The position numbers and the translations under genes were made by a program. Below are positions 1 to 11,068 of a DNA stretch of 64,000 nt, piece by piece. Numbering within the stretch: the stretch's first letter is position 1; each line of letters begins with the position of its first letter. Under the pieces are notes generated by a model. That model was not told the origin of the DNA. It did no database searches and was given only the letters and a program-made list of their open reading frames with translations. Origin of the DNA: Fragilariopsis cylindrus CCMP1102 (taxonomy: Eukaryota; Bacillariophyta; Bacillariophyceae; Bacillariales; Bacillariaceae); the NCBI GenBank assembly GCA_900095095.1, contig FMBT01000353.1, forward strand, positions 186,001 through 250,000. Direction: 5' to 3'.

Positions 1-7
1 AATAGAT

Positions 8-2947
8 ATGAATAATACTATTCCCGGTGGAGTTATGTCTATATCTACGGGTATGGGTGGTAATGGTCATGGTGTTAATAATGCGAGAGGAAGTAGTGGT
101 ACAGTCATGAGGAATGGTAAAGTTCGAAGAAAATTACGATGGAAACCAAGATTTGGAAAGAATAAAAACAAATTACATACTAATGGTGGTGGTAACGGAA
201 ACAACATCTCATCGGATGCATCTGTTATGTCTGCATTAACAAATCGATCTAATTCCACAAGTCGATCATCCTCTACCACACGATCATTCTTATCTCATTT
301 TTCAAAACGGTCGGTGAATAGTTTTCATACATTCCATTCCACAGCAACACCAAAGGCAACCAATAAGGCGAATAGACCACAAGCTCCACATACGGTCATG
401 AGACCGAATTATCAAGATAGTTTTAGCAGTAATAATAATAATTATAATAATAGTATCCTCAGCAGCAGTAAAAGTAGCAAACACGCAACAATCGATACTG
501 AAGGTGATCATATTATACTCCAACAGCAGAATCATCACCATCAGAACCATCAACAAAGGATACGATCATTTCGAAGTAGTTTGGACAGTGTTGAAGAAAT
601 AGCATCGCCATCATCAGCATCAGCATCACCATCGCCATCGCCATCGCCATCATCAGCATCATTAGCTGATCGAGTTGATGATACAGATCCTGATGATGAT
701 GACACAAACAACGACTCCAACAAAAAAGTTGACGTCGTTCCACCACGACCGAATTCTTCCGGTATACCGCGATCTCCTTCCAGCTCTGTTACGGATTCAA
801 AGAAGAAGAATATCAACATCATCAAATACGAAGCCGTAATTAGTAGTACGATAGATAAGAGCAACACAACTGCAGCTTCAGCTGCATCTACAACTACAAC
901 CACAACTAACAGTAAAAGTAGTGTGATGGTAGATAAGACCAACAATTCTACTCCAAGTACTACGAGTAAAAGTAGTGCGCAAAAACCACCGTTGTCTTCT
1001 TCTCCCCCCAAAAAGTCACTGTCACAGCCACAGCAACAGCAACAACAATCGAAACCAAGAAGACCACCGTTATTCAAACGAAGAATGAGACACTTCAAGA
1101 ATAGCAGCAAAACAACAACAGCAGCCCAAGAAAAACCACCTTCTCCCAGTAGTCCAACGGATACTTATTCTACATCATCCTCATTATCGATATCTCCATC
1201 TGGATCACTTTCGTTACAACGTGAAAGTTCAGTGATTCCTATTTCATTGGGAGAAGAATACGAAGAAGATCGTCGTGTTTTATTTAAGGGTGATACATCA
1301 ACTACAACATCGACATCAACATCAACTACAACTACAACGAAACAGAAACCTACTACTAGTGCCACGAAAAAAACTACTATTCTCAATAGAAATAGTAGTA
1401 GTAGTTCTAATAAAAAAAAGAATCGTGATATCGTAACGGTAACAACAACTTCAAAAACAAAAACAAGATCGTCGTCAGTTGATGAAGAAAAGAAGGATGG
1501 AGAATCTTCGTCGGTAGTTACAGGTAGTATGAGTGGTTGTAGTAGTGCTTCTACACATGATGAAGATGTTGTGTTGGAAGAAGGAATTGAAGAAAGTTCT
1601 GTTTGTACTGGTGATTATCAATCGATTCAGTCAGGATCAGTTAATAATGGGGGTAGTGCTGGTCGATCAAGATCAAGTAGTGTTCATTCAGCATTAAGTG
1701 ATGCTGCTGGTAGTCATAATTCTTCTTCGGAACCATCAACAACAAACTTAAAGAAACGTATTTATTCGATTACAAAAAAACGACCAAACTCGTCGTCATC
1801 GGCTTCCAGGTCGACAGCTGTTCCGAAACGTGGTGTATCAGGAGGTAGTGGTGTTGGTGGAAGTAATATCAATAGTTCCCCGTCACCGAAAAAATACAAT
1901 CGTCCATCAGACAGTATTAGTAACGTAACGTCGAAAGGGAAGAAAAGTTCGCCGTCGAAAAGTACGTCGGTTCCTTGTGACTTAGATGAGGGAAAATTTG
2001 TAGAAGCTGAAAATAACCTACGTGCTATCCATGAGATGGCAGCTGAACATATGGCTCATGGTGAATACGAAGAGGCCTCTGATGTATTTGAAGAGATCTT
2101 ACGTGGCCAGCAGGAACGATACGGACAGAATCATTACCGAGTCGGAACCGCCTTACACAATTTAGGGATAGTGTATCTGAAAAAGGGTGACTACAAAAAG
2201 GCTATTGGAATTTGTCAACGAGCTGTTGCAGTTCGGAAGGAATCCTTAGTACCGAACCATCCCGATGTGGCGGTTAGTCTTGCCCAACTTGGTGTAGCGC
2301 ATTTAGAATCTCAAAACTTCAAAAAGGCATTGGCTGCCTTTTGTGATGCACTCCATATTCGACGTAACTTTTTAGGACATAGGCATCCGAAATGTTCAAA
2401 GATTTTGAATAATATAGGATGTGCATTGTATTCGATTGAAGACTTTCCCGCATCGAAACGTGCCTTTGATGAGGCACTTGATATTCAACGTGATGCACTA
2501 CGAAGTATCCCATCGAATGGAAGTACCGAATCGACTAGGATGCAAACTAATGCCTTCCTCTTGAGTATGGCCTCAACACTTTGCAATATCGGTTCTATCA
2601 AATTGCGATGGGGTGAATTCGATGAGGCAACTGTTGACCTAGAAGAAGCTTTATTGATTCAACAATCCGTACTTGGAGACGATCATCCAACTGTATTAAG
2701 TACGTCGGATAGTATTGAACTTGTGGATAGTGCTAAATACAGTGCAGCGAATCCTCGATCACAGGCACATAATTATTTAATGAATAAAGCTGTTGCTGTA
2801 TGTTCTGATTCTGACACAAATCCCGCAACAATGATGACAGATTTGTTTAGTATTGAAAATTTAGAAACTATCTCACCAAAGAATTGGTTTATGAATCCAT
2901 GTGGACCCGTGGGGTGTGTGAATGGAAAACACCCAGAAAATTTATAA
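8..2947 (+). CDS. TPR-repeat protein with long disordered N-terminus
   Basis: Single uninterrupted frame of 979 residues. Residues 1 to about 655 are low complexity (Ser, Thr, Asn, Lys, Asp runs) and probably disordered. About residues 660-905 carry at least five tetratricopeptide repeats of the kinesin-light-chain/TPR_12 type, seen in the recurring pattern of A-LHNLGIVYLKKGDYKKAI, VSLAQLGVAHLESQNFKKAL and ILNNIGCALYSIEDFPASKR. Such repeats are protein-protein scaffolds; the partner cannot be told from sequence. No signal peptide or membrane segment is evident. The first ATG is at 8, but the frame is open to the window edge, so the true start may lie upstream. TPR identity is sure; the specific function is unknown. 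Confidence 0.85.
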   Translation: MNNTIPGGVMSISTGMGGNGHGVNNARGSSGTVMRNGKVRRKLRWKPRFGKNKNKLHTNGGGNGNNISSDASVMSALTNRSNSTSRSSSTTRSFLSHFSKRSVNSFHTFHSTATPKATNKANRPQAPHTVMRPNYQDSFSSNNNNYNNSILSSSKSSKHATIDTEGDHIILQQQNHHHQNHQQRIRSFRSSLDSVEEIASPSSASASPSPSPSPSSASLADRVDDTDPDDDDTNNDSNKKVDVVPPRPNSSGIPRSPSSSVTDSKKKNINIIKYEAVISSTIDKSNTTAASAASTTTTTTNSKSSVMVDKTNNSTPSTTSKSSAQKPPLSSSPPKKSLSQPQQQQQQSKPRRPPLFKRRMRHFKNSSKTTTAAQEKPPSPSSPTDTYSTSSSLSISPSGSLSLQRESSVIPISLGEEYEEDRRVLFKGDTSTTTSTSTSTTTTTKQKPTTSATKKTTILNRNSSSSSNKKKNRDIVTVTTTSKTKTRSSSVDEEKKDGESSSVVTGSMSGCSSASTHDEDVVLEEGIEESSVCTGDYQSIQSGSVNNGGSAGRSRSSSVHSALSDAAGSHNSSSEPSTTNLKKRIYSITKKRPNSSSSASRSTAVPKRGVSGGSGVGGSNINSSPSPKKYNRPSDSISNVTSKGKKSSPSKSTSVPCDLDEGKFVEAENNLRAIHEMAAEHMAHGEYEEASDVFEEILRGQQERYGQNHYRVGTALHNLGIVYLKKGDYKKAIGICQRAVAVRKESLVPNHPDVAVSLAQLGVAHLESQNFKKALAAFCDALHIRRNFLGHRHPKCSKILNNIGCALYSIEDFPASKRAFDEALDIQRDALRSIPSNGSTESTRMQTNAFLLSMASTLCNIGSIKLRWGEFDEATVDLEEALLIQQSVLGDDHPTVLSTSDSIELVDSAKYSAANPRSQAHNYLMNKAVAVCSDSDTNPATMMTDLFSIENLETISPKNWFMNPCGPVGCVNGKHPENL

Positions 2948-3058
2948 CGAAAGAAAGAACCTATATTGAATAGAAGTTCTTCACTGCTATATGTTTAACT
3001 TGTAATTTATAATAATTGTAAACTTTGTATAGTACTCCGCCTCTTACTATAGCTAGTT

Positions 3059-3240
3059 ATCATTGTATTATTATAAAATGGCATCAAACGATCAAGATAC
3101 AATAATATTATAGCTACTACTACTATACAGATGAGAGAAATCAGTTTGCTATCATCGTATTATACAATAAAATGTCATCAAACGATCAATATACAATTAT
3201 ATCATAGCTACTACTACTATAGATGAGAAAAATCAGTTTT
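3059..3240. repeat. Tandem duplication, ~91-bp unit x2
   Basis: Two adjacent copies, about 3059-3150 and 3151-3240, share blocks such as CATCAAACGATCAA, TAGCTACTACTACTAT and GATGAGA-AAATCAGTTT, with scattered substitutions and small indels. They lie in the 3' flank of the TPR gene, between it and the small twin-CX9C gene. The rest of 2948-3636 holds no gene that I can support. Confidence 0.75.
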
Positions 3241-3636
3241 TTTATTGAGATAATAGATCATACTTTAAAATATTTACAAAATTTTGGGTGGGGGAACTGA
3301 AGAACTCTACAAGAATTGTTGTACACGTATGACAAGACTGCAGTAGTATAAGTACGGTTGTAGTCGTATTCAATGGATGGAGAATTAAAAGTACATAGTA
3401 ACGTGCTAGAGATAGGACTCTACATGTAATACAAGTATGCGATACAATCACAAAGAAACGAGGAATCTGATAGACTACTCATCATAACACAGAGCGGTAG
3501 GTAGCTGATCCACAATTCTACAATTGAAATCGGTACATATAGGACCCAACCGATGCGAACTGATCACAGTATAGTATGAAGAGAATCATATCGTCATAAA
3601 ACAGTTTCCCGTAGAATATTGTGTTGAGTGTTTCAA

Positions 3637-3966
3637 TTAATTCTTGCATCCTCCGTGGTATTTCAATGCAGTCTTGCACATGAAAGATTCCTTGTCTTTG
3701 TTGTTTATACATGTTGATACCATTTGTTCAATTTCTGTACAGTTCCTCAAATTATTTGATGTTATCATCGCTTGAACAACGGCGGAATTGTTATTAATTC
3801 GTCTGCTATGTATTGGACTTGTGAGGCTGTAATCGTCCACATTATTGGACGTAGACATATTAGTAGCAGATTCTTGCTTATCCATTGTATTTTCAAATAT
3901 ACTATTGTTACGCCCGGTACTGCTACGACTTGATATATGAGAAGAGGTGGATGAATAGGATGACAT
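3637..3966 (-). CDS. Small twin-CX9C (CHCH-type) protein
   Basis: 109-residue frame starting at an ATG. The first ~70 residues are Ser/Asn-rich. The C-terminus contains exactly four spaced cysteines: C-x9-C, ten residues, C-x9-C, with the second helix ending ALKYHGGC. Twin CX9C helical hairpins are the mark of CHCH proteins, which are usually imported into the mitochondrial intermembrane space by the Mia40/Erv disulfide relay. The Lys-Tyr-His-Gly stretch recalls CHCHD2/CHCHD10-like proteins, but the order is not identical. It is a short frame, and no homologue was searched. The motif spacing is seen directly; mitochondrial location is inferred. Confidence 0.6.
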   Translation of the reverse strand: MSSYSSTSSHISSRSSTGRNNSIFENTMDKQESATNMSTSNNVDDYSLTSPIHSRRINNNSAVVQAMITSNNLRNCTEIEQMVSTCINNKDKESFMCKTALKYHGGCKN

Positions 3967-4112
3967 TGTGTAAGGCGATAGAGGATTATATATACGGTGA
4001 GGTAATTGTTTATTTTCTTGATGGTTTCAGAATAATGGTTTTAGTATCGTTTGTAAATAATGTAAAAGTTCCGTGAGTCAATCACAACAGTAAAAAGAAA
4101 CGTCAAGAAGTA

Positions 4113-4539
4113 ACGTCAGCTTGACGGTTTGCCGAGCTTTTGATTCACAAAAATGTTGACCCACTATTTTTCAATTGAATTTGATTTTTAATGGCTTAAA
4201 TGAAAGATCTTGGTGAGGGCTTCCTATTGGTGCATCACTTTTGTTAAAGTGACAAATATTTGAAAAGTTACAGCCAAAAACAAAAAGGTATTTTTAGAAT
4301 TTCAAATACCCCAACTTGACAATTTGCTCACCGCGTATTAACTAGTTAAAACCAAGAATAATTATTTACTACTAGTGTACGTAGAATCCTACACAGAAAA
4401 TTTTGTTAGTAGGATTACTAGTAAATACAGTTTGAAAATCTGAAAATATTTTAAATTTTACTACTAGTAAATACACGGTGAAAATCTGAAAATATCAAAT
4501 GGCAAATTGTCAAGCGTTGCCGACGAGTCAAGCTGACGT
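4113..4539. mobile_element. TA-flanked inverted-repeat element (MITE-like), 427 bp
   Basis: Perfect 13-bp terminal inverted repeats, ACGTCAGCTTGAC at 4113-4125 and its reverse complement at 4527-4539. Each end is flanked by TA (4111-4112 and 4540-4541), as expected for a Tc1/mariner-type target-site duplication. The interior has further inverted pieces (AACTTGACAATTTGC near 4314 against GGCAAATTGTCAAGC at 4501-4515) and a direct repeat ending GAAAATCTGAAAATAT. No coding capacity, so a non-autonomous element or foldback. The remainder of the 3967-5135 gap shows no gene. Confidence 0.6.
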
Positions 4540-5135
4540 TATAGGGACCAAGTTTGAAAAGTCAAGAGAAAAAGCAAGAGATTCGAACAAGAATTGTGTG
4601 TTGAAGCGAATTCTCTTCTTGAGAAATCTGGTGGTGGATCAAAAAATAATGTAAAAATAAATAGTTAAAGAATGGATTGTAGCACGCTGTTTGTTCGTTG
4701 TTCTTTGTGTGCGTGGCACGTGTAGCTTGCGTGTTTTCTAGTTTTCAATTTTGGCGAATCAATCAAAATTCACAAAAACAGTGACGTTTTTACTTTTTAC
4801 CGTTGTGGGAATTCTAACGACAAACTACATTTTTTGATGACCAAAAAACAAACACAGCTCACAATTTGCCATACAGTATAAGTAAAGTAGTACATGAAAA
4901 CAGAAGCAATGTTCTTTCCCCCTCCAGGAAAGATAGCAACAGCAACAGATACAGCAGATATTTTGATCAACGAAAATGAACATTGTGATGAATTCAAATA
5001 TCTTGGTACTATCTTTACACCATCATTAAAAAAACACAAGCACTAACATTAAAAGTCTAAAACTAAACACCAGCGCAGCGGTCTTGCGAGTTGTGAGAAA
5101 ACCGCAACGATCAATAACGCTACAAATGCATTCTG

Positions 5136-6949
5136 ATGACGGTTGACCCCAAAGAGCACGCAGCGTCCCTCCAAAAACGGATCATTCATCTGTCGGCCCT
5201 GTTTCAGCTTCTTTGGCACTTGACCGTGACGAGACGAACTTGGTTTAGCGACGATGATGAGCTTCCGCGGGTTGCCATCCTAAGAAATAATGGATCCATA
5301 ACAACAACAGCAGCCGTACTGCGTCAACTTTCGGCGTGGATGTATGTTTCTTTAATTCTCGCTCAAATGATCCTGATCGTGACGGCCAGAGAGACGACTA
5401 GGAGCAGTCTCGTAATTAAACTGGCTTTGGCAACTGTGTTGACGTTTTTGATACAAACCACGTTGGGTGATGCCACACAGATCCAGCCTCCGGTGATCCA
5501 CGGATTGGCGTTGCTCATGTGCGATGACGTCCTTGGAGCGCAGATAGTCCTCTCGGGAACGTGGATGTGGGCCGGTTTGCACAAGATCAATCCAAGATTC
5601 TTGCTGGAGCCTATAGCTTTGGTCGATGCTGTGTTCCTGTGGGTACTACCGGCCGAGTTCGTTTCGCGGCACAGGGTCTGGATGCATGGTATGGTTGCCG
5701 TGGCCGAAGCTTTGGCGGGCGCTATTCTCTTATTCGTAAGTTGTTGCTGTTGTTGTTGTTGTCCATCAAGCAGACAACAGCGAAGCGACAACATGCTTAT
5801 TCGGGCTTGTGTACGAATATCGGTTTGGCATCTGGCGTCAATGCATTGCATCATTTTGGTACAGTTGGTGCGGATGAAATGGAACTACTCCGTCATTGGA
5901 TGGAACATGAGCTGCATGCTACTTGTGATCACACTCTGGAAGCCTTGGTGTCAAGCACCGTTCGATAGTAATGAGCCACATGTATGCAACAAAAAGTCGA
6001 GCCGGCGCCCCAGCACAGTCACTGCTCTATTCTTTTTTTTCGTGCTGATGCCCGCACTCGTCACAGTTGGTTGGCTGGACCCTTATCTTGGGAACGCAGT
6101 ATACAGTAGCAACAGTCCTACGTTGGAAATGGAGCTGCCAGATATAAAGACTGATCGAGTGAAGAGTCTTTATAACTCGTGGAGATTCTTTGTCGGCGAA
6201 GATTATGAGGAGTTACCGCGCTATATGATTCTTCCGGCACGATCTCACGATGGGCGATACATTTATCGTATTGATTTGCAAGCATTATATATGCTAGTAA
6301 AGGATGGCAGCGTCGGATATCCTGCGGCTTGGTGTCAGCAGAGGTTTGTCGAAGCCTTGTGTGAACAACTTGACTTCCCAGATGATGCAGAGTTCCGCCT
6401 TACCCATCATTATACTGGCAAGATATTGTTTAAAGGTCTACTTGACATCATGCGTGGAGCTGACGGGGTGCAGCTCAAGCCTGTTACAATGTTGCGACAA
6501 AGTTGTAAGTCGTCTTGGCTACCAGTCGATCAAGGGGACCAGTCAAATAAAGTGACGGCCGACTTCTCCTTATCAAGTTCAATGACCGATCATTTTGACG
6601 ATATTGAGCTTCATTGGCTAAGGGGAAATCTAGATCCAGTGGCCGATGTGCTGATCTCACGAGGTGGCACGCTAAACTTGTGTTCCAAGAGATTTTAGGT
6701 GCTAAATTTGTTGCGTCAACATATGTTGGTCATTACTTCGTTGCAACTACGGTGCAAGATGGGCACCCCTGTGTCCTTGATGTGTTTGTGATGACACACG
6801 AACCGAGACAGCAACATTTCATCCTCGACAAGATTTCATCTCGAGCTATACCGGGCATCAAGTCATGTGTTGTTGATTTTAGCGCAATCCCATTCCAGTC
6901 CGTTCAAACAATACAAGAGACTCAAGATGAGATTCATGACGAGTTATAA
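5136..6949 (+). CDS. HTTM / gamma-carboxylase-like multispanning membrane protein
   Basis: An ATG at 5136 opens 520 residues ending at 6698. Moving to the -1 frame near 6660 continues the protein (RWHAKLVFQEILGAKF...) to a stop at 6949, so the full product is about 604 residues with one frame break. Several hydrophobic helices are visible. The motif WMWAGLHKINPRFL and the later VIGWNMSCM and NAVYSSNSPTLE resemble the 'aGlqKlnp' and 'YSGNtP' features of HTTM-domain (vitamin-K-dependent gamma-carboxylase-like) membrane proteins. The reaction is unknown. A seven-cysteine run (about residues 205-211) sits in a loop between helices, encoded by a TGT/TGC repeat. By eye the gene is richer in G+C than its neighbours. 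The family call is tentative. Confidence 0.6.
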
Positions 6950-7234
6950 GTTTGTGGCAGACGTCCAGCGACTAGCTGCAATTAAGAATTATTGATTAAT
7001 ACAACCTATAGTTGAGCAACTTTCCCCACCTGCGGATCCTGGTTCAATTGAATTATCAATCAACAATCAATCGTTTGGCTGCCAACATTTTTAATTGACT
7101 AAATGATTATTGTATAAACACCACCAAGACAGCCGATGAAATGGAAGCGGTAATTACATCTTTTGTAGCACACTGACATCATCATCTTACCAAACAGAGA
7201 GAAAAGATAGTTGAGTTGATTTTAAGTGCTCATT

Positions 7235-8643
7235 TTACTCAAGACATGTTATCCTTTCCATGTATTTGGTTACAGAATCTGTATAGAAAGCTAGTCGTCG
7301 AAAGTGAAGATCAATTTCAAATTGACCTCCTAACATGAACTGGCTGTGTAAATTCATTTCTGTAAGCTGACTCAATCGCTCTGTAAACATCTCTAGGCAC
7401 CCATGATGATCCTCGTGAAGTTTCGCGGACTTTGGATCTTTCAGATACAACAGTTTTACGTAGGAATGTTTCAAAAAGTCCCGCCCCGCCAAAAGAATTT
7501 CTAAAGCTTGAGCCATAATTTCTGGATCTTTATCCTGGTCTAGGAACCAATAAGTTTCGTTGAATTTCTTTGGTTCAAAATTTGTATATTGATTCAAGGT
7601 AAAAGCGGCAGCCCCATCGTGCGCTTCATATCGCGTTACAGTGTACAGTGCCTGTCGTTCAAAATCATCGTCCGCAGAATCTGCAGAATCGTAACGATTG
7701 CAAATGTGGGGAAGGTGAGCATCCAACAAGCTCAGACATAGCCAACAAAAACCTGCCTTACACTTGATACACTGCATGTGATTACACCCTGTATTTTTCT
7801 CGATGGGCACATTGCAGCCAGGGCACCTATAATGCATAATAAGCAATGTAATAAAAATTATGATAGTTAGGACGAAATAATGGATATAGTTCGATTGTGG
7901 TGACAATGATATCGACATCAATAATGCACTCACGGTTTCGAATTATGTTTGACATAGAATTCTGAGGATCCTTTTATCTGATTCCATTGCGCGATAACTT
8001 GACATGAAGCAGGAACATGATCATTTTGACCACATCCAAAGCAAAAAGAAGTGCTACAAGCATCACATGTGACTTTTTGAAGATTGTATGTTGTCGCTAT
8101 TGATTGGTTCAATTTTATAGCCACGCATCCGCAATCTGGTCCCGAGCAATATCGATATGAGGAGTCTTCTTCAATAAACGTTTGAAGCAGCGCATTATTC
8201 CATTTTGGAATTAGACTTGGTTCAATTTGCTGTAGATCGTCGATCATGACACGAACGCCACACTCGTGCTGAGGACATCGTAGATCCAAGATATTTATCA
8301 ACGATGAGTCATTGGAGGCGTCAATCGTATACGAGATCCAGCAACATCTGCAAAATTTATGCCCACAACGTAAGAAATATGTTTGTTCTGGTTCAATCTC
8401 ATCGTAGCAAATGCCGCATTGAAAGATATCATCCGCATTTTCTTCTATACTGATGCTGTCGTCAGATACCAATCCACAAAGATCCATACACGTTGCTTGG
8501 TTACTATGGTATTCAACCTCTGCTTTCAGTACTGAAAACTTGTGGTGGAGGAGAAGCACTGCGCTTTGTTCGCATGATGGCATTTGTAACCTTTCCGCTA
8601 ATTCTTTGCCTCTCTGTTCGAGTTCGTTCTGTATTTCTATCAA
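7235..8643 (-). CDS. RBR-type E3 ubiquitin ligase region (RING1-IBR-RING2)
   Basis: Two exons: 8643-7934 and 7826-7235, with a GT-AG intron of 107 nt (GTGAGT donor, TTATAG acceptor), together 433 codons in frame. RING1 starts CGICYDEIEPEQ and has RCGHKFCRCCW. An IBR Cys-rich block follows (YCSGPDCGC, FCFGCGQNDH). The splice junction restores RING2, CPGCNVPIEKNTGCNHMQC. In RBR ligases the Cys of the GCNHM motif is the catalytic thioester residue, and it is present. RBR ligases pass ubiquitin from E2 to this Cys, then to substrate. No ATG begins the frame; the first is after RING-preceding coiled residues (ERLQM). The upstream HEAT-repeat frame joins it by a -1 step near 8655, so this is probably the C-terminus of a fused protein. 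Confidence 0.85.
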
Positions 8644-11068
8644 TCCGTCCTTTTAGTGATATCAATAAACGACACGGATACGGTCTCGCTAGCAACGATG
8701 GATTCTGAACTTCTAGCGGTAGTATCAAGGATTTTTCGTGCTCTCCGAGCTATTGTGGGATTTTCATCGCGAACCAAATGAGCAGCTAGATAAGATGCAG
8801 CCTCGGCATCCATTTTCAACAATAGCTTTTGTATCCATTGGACTGCATTAATACGCACGTATACAGCTCCGGAACAAACCGTCTCCAGCAGGGCTGGTAG
8901 AATAGATGTTGCCTGCTGCTGTAATGATCCCCCAAAGTATTTATCTGCCGCTTTGAATAGTGACTGGTCTTTGCTGAGTTTTTCTTCGTATTTAACTAGA
9001 ATCGAATCTAGAGCTTTGGTCAAGTGATGCTCTAGATGTCGGTCTTCATAGACAGCGCATTGAAGCAATAGAGTTGGGAAATGAAAAGGCGAAGCATCTG
9101 ATTGCTCAAAGATATAAGAAGATAAACTAGCAATAAGCTTATATGCTATCTCTCGTGCCTCGATAGCATCATCTACCTTTAATTTTTTTCGCTTAAGGGA
9201 TTGTCGATGACTCTGAAGTAACTGATTCAGATCATTGCGACCACCAAACGGAGTGGGAACTCCTAATGGGATTTGATCATTGCGGCGAGGAATTGTTCTC
9301 AACTCATCATCGATTCTAAAATTTACCAAGATCGTTAATATCTTCGTAGCCGCATCGAACAGTTTCGAAGCGAAAACTGCTTCTGGTCGATGAAGGTGGT
9401 CGTAAAAGAAAAATACAAGGCGCATTGCCAGAAATTTGTGCTCGTTGTCGTTGTCATTTACCTCAAGTAATTTAAGTGATAATTCTATTGACAACATCAC
9501 GTATTTCTCATCATTGACATCAATATTGGCGTTCATCGTGCCTGTAGAACCACTCCACTCCAACGAGTTTTCCATGAGGAAATTTGCTGCCCTTAAACTA
9601 GTTGCCCATGTGAGTGGCGGTCGAAGAATATTGTCATTTTTGCTTTTCGAACGTAGCAGCCCTTCCACAAGTCCAGTCCCAAACTTTATTTCAAATGCAT
9701 CGAGTGATTCTCTTGCTTTATCTTCTCCAATAATTAGAATGAGAATATTAGCTGCCACGGGCAAAGATACCGATTTATTCTCCACATTCCATCTGTTCAG
9801 ATAGGACATAGCAATTCGCCCGTGCATAGACTCGTAATCAGCGAACAAGATGCTTAATAATAAGGCACGATCATTATTTCTCCCCTGAAACAATCCTCGG
9901 CTCGGTGGCCCGATGGCTAGCTCAAGACAAACCAATTTCATGTAGCGAAGATAGGTTTTGCTGGAATCAGACCATTCTGTCGTTCTTCTTCTTCGCGGTC
10001 GGATACGACGAAATTGTTGCTGTACAGGTGTGGATGTAAGTTCTTCTTCGTTGCTATTGATGGAAGCTAGAAGTAATTCATTTCGGTGCTCCAATCGACG
10101 CTCACCAAGTTGAGATAAGATCAAGTTATTACCAGTGGATGGTAGCTGTTGCCTATGTCCCGGCCAAAATAACATCAGATCCAACAACAGGGAAAAAAAT
10201 CCTTCAGAAGTGCTTTGACCGTTTGTATCCGCGTCCATCACTTTCACAGCTTCCTTCAGGATGAAAGAACGAGGACATGATTTATCATTATGATTACTGA
10301 TGTCATCGTTCTCGGCTGGTCTTGTCCTCTGAGTTATCTGCATCGTGTCGAATGTCTCGACGCTCCAGTCTACCACAGGCTTTTCACCGGAATTTAGAAC
10401 GATGCAGTCGAGCAAAAGCCAATTGGCACGAATCCATCGAGCCTCGAGTGGACCATCGCTTACCGGTTTTCGCCCGTAGATTGTGTAATCTTTTTGTGCA
10501 TACGACCGACAGATTCTAACAAAGAAGGAATGAGAGCAGAAAGCAACGAAAAATTTGTCACCGGAGTCCTCTGAATGGATACTTGAAGAAATGCTAATGC
10601 CCACGTGCCAACGACAGGATTATCGGAATTGACAAAGGGCAGTACTGGCCTCACCACCGAATCTGTAGGTATATTTGGATTTCCTCGTAGCCTTTCTATT
10701 GCATTGGCTAAAATTCCGTATATATCATGTTGTCCTTTCTTTATGCATGACAGTGTCGAAGTATCGAGAGAGGGCAGCTCGTTATTTTTATCATCATTAT
10801 TGTCGTTGTCGTGGCTATTGTCTTCGTTGTCATTGTAATTTTCATCATTCGTTGTGATCATTTTTCTATAGTTCTCCAATCGTTCAAAAAGCTTTGGAAT
10901 CAGCGCTGGTATGATTGTATGAAGTCGTTGATCAGGCGATTTTAAGAATCGATTTCTGACCCTTGTAAGAGAAGCGACGTCCTCGGCAAGGCGCCTCCTT
11001 GCATCTTCATCTTTTTGCATGGCGTTGTCCCTTACGCCTTGTGGATGATCATTAAGGATAGAAAGCAA
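8640..11068 (-). CDS. ECM29-like HEAT-repeat region, likely fused to the RBR ligase
   Basis: Two frames, 11068-10460 and 10604-8640, overlap and form one protein of about 850 residues with a -1 break near 10460-10470 (a GTAAGC donor here also allows an intron of about 101 nt). The content is helical HEAT/ARM repeats. The N-terminal stretch (ILANAIERLRGNPNIP, then NPVVGTWALAFLQVSIQRTP) follows the pattern of the ECM29 proteasome-adaptor N-terminus (conserved 'vr.kvleiL.hvnkRi...p.i.lPv' and 'nfai.YlemafeR.p'). The late repeat YVRINAVQWIQKLLLKMDAE also fits. ECM29 normally has ~1800 residues; here the second half is absent and an RBR domain follows. The frame is open upstream to about 11122 with no ATG, so a 5' exon is missing from my model. 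The family call is from memory of motifs. Confidence 0.55.

Noticed and set aside
550-1110. 186-codon minus-strand frame in the TPR gene
   Set aside because: Reverse reading of CAA/AAC and GAT repeats; no domain.
5561-5968. Overlapping plus-strand frame in the HTTM-like gene
   Set aside because: The 5136 frame has the conserved membrane-protein motifs through this stretch.
6669-6694. Possible 26-nt intron (GTGGCA...CCAAG) explaining the frame change
   Set aside because: Too short against the 107-346 nt introns confirmed elsewhere; the same -1 step recurs in many genes, so a missing base is simpler.
8652-8683. Possible 32-nt intron joining the HEAT and RBR frames
   Set aside because: Same reason: length outside the normal range; it happens to be in frame only because any -1-equivalent deletion is.
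7930-11068. TTG starts for several frames
   Set aside because: The first codons at 8643, 11068, 45498 and 45880 are TTG inside longer coding stretches; eukaryotic genes would not start there.
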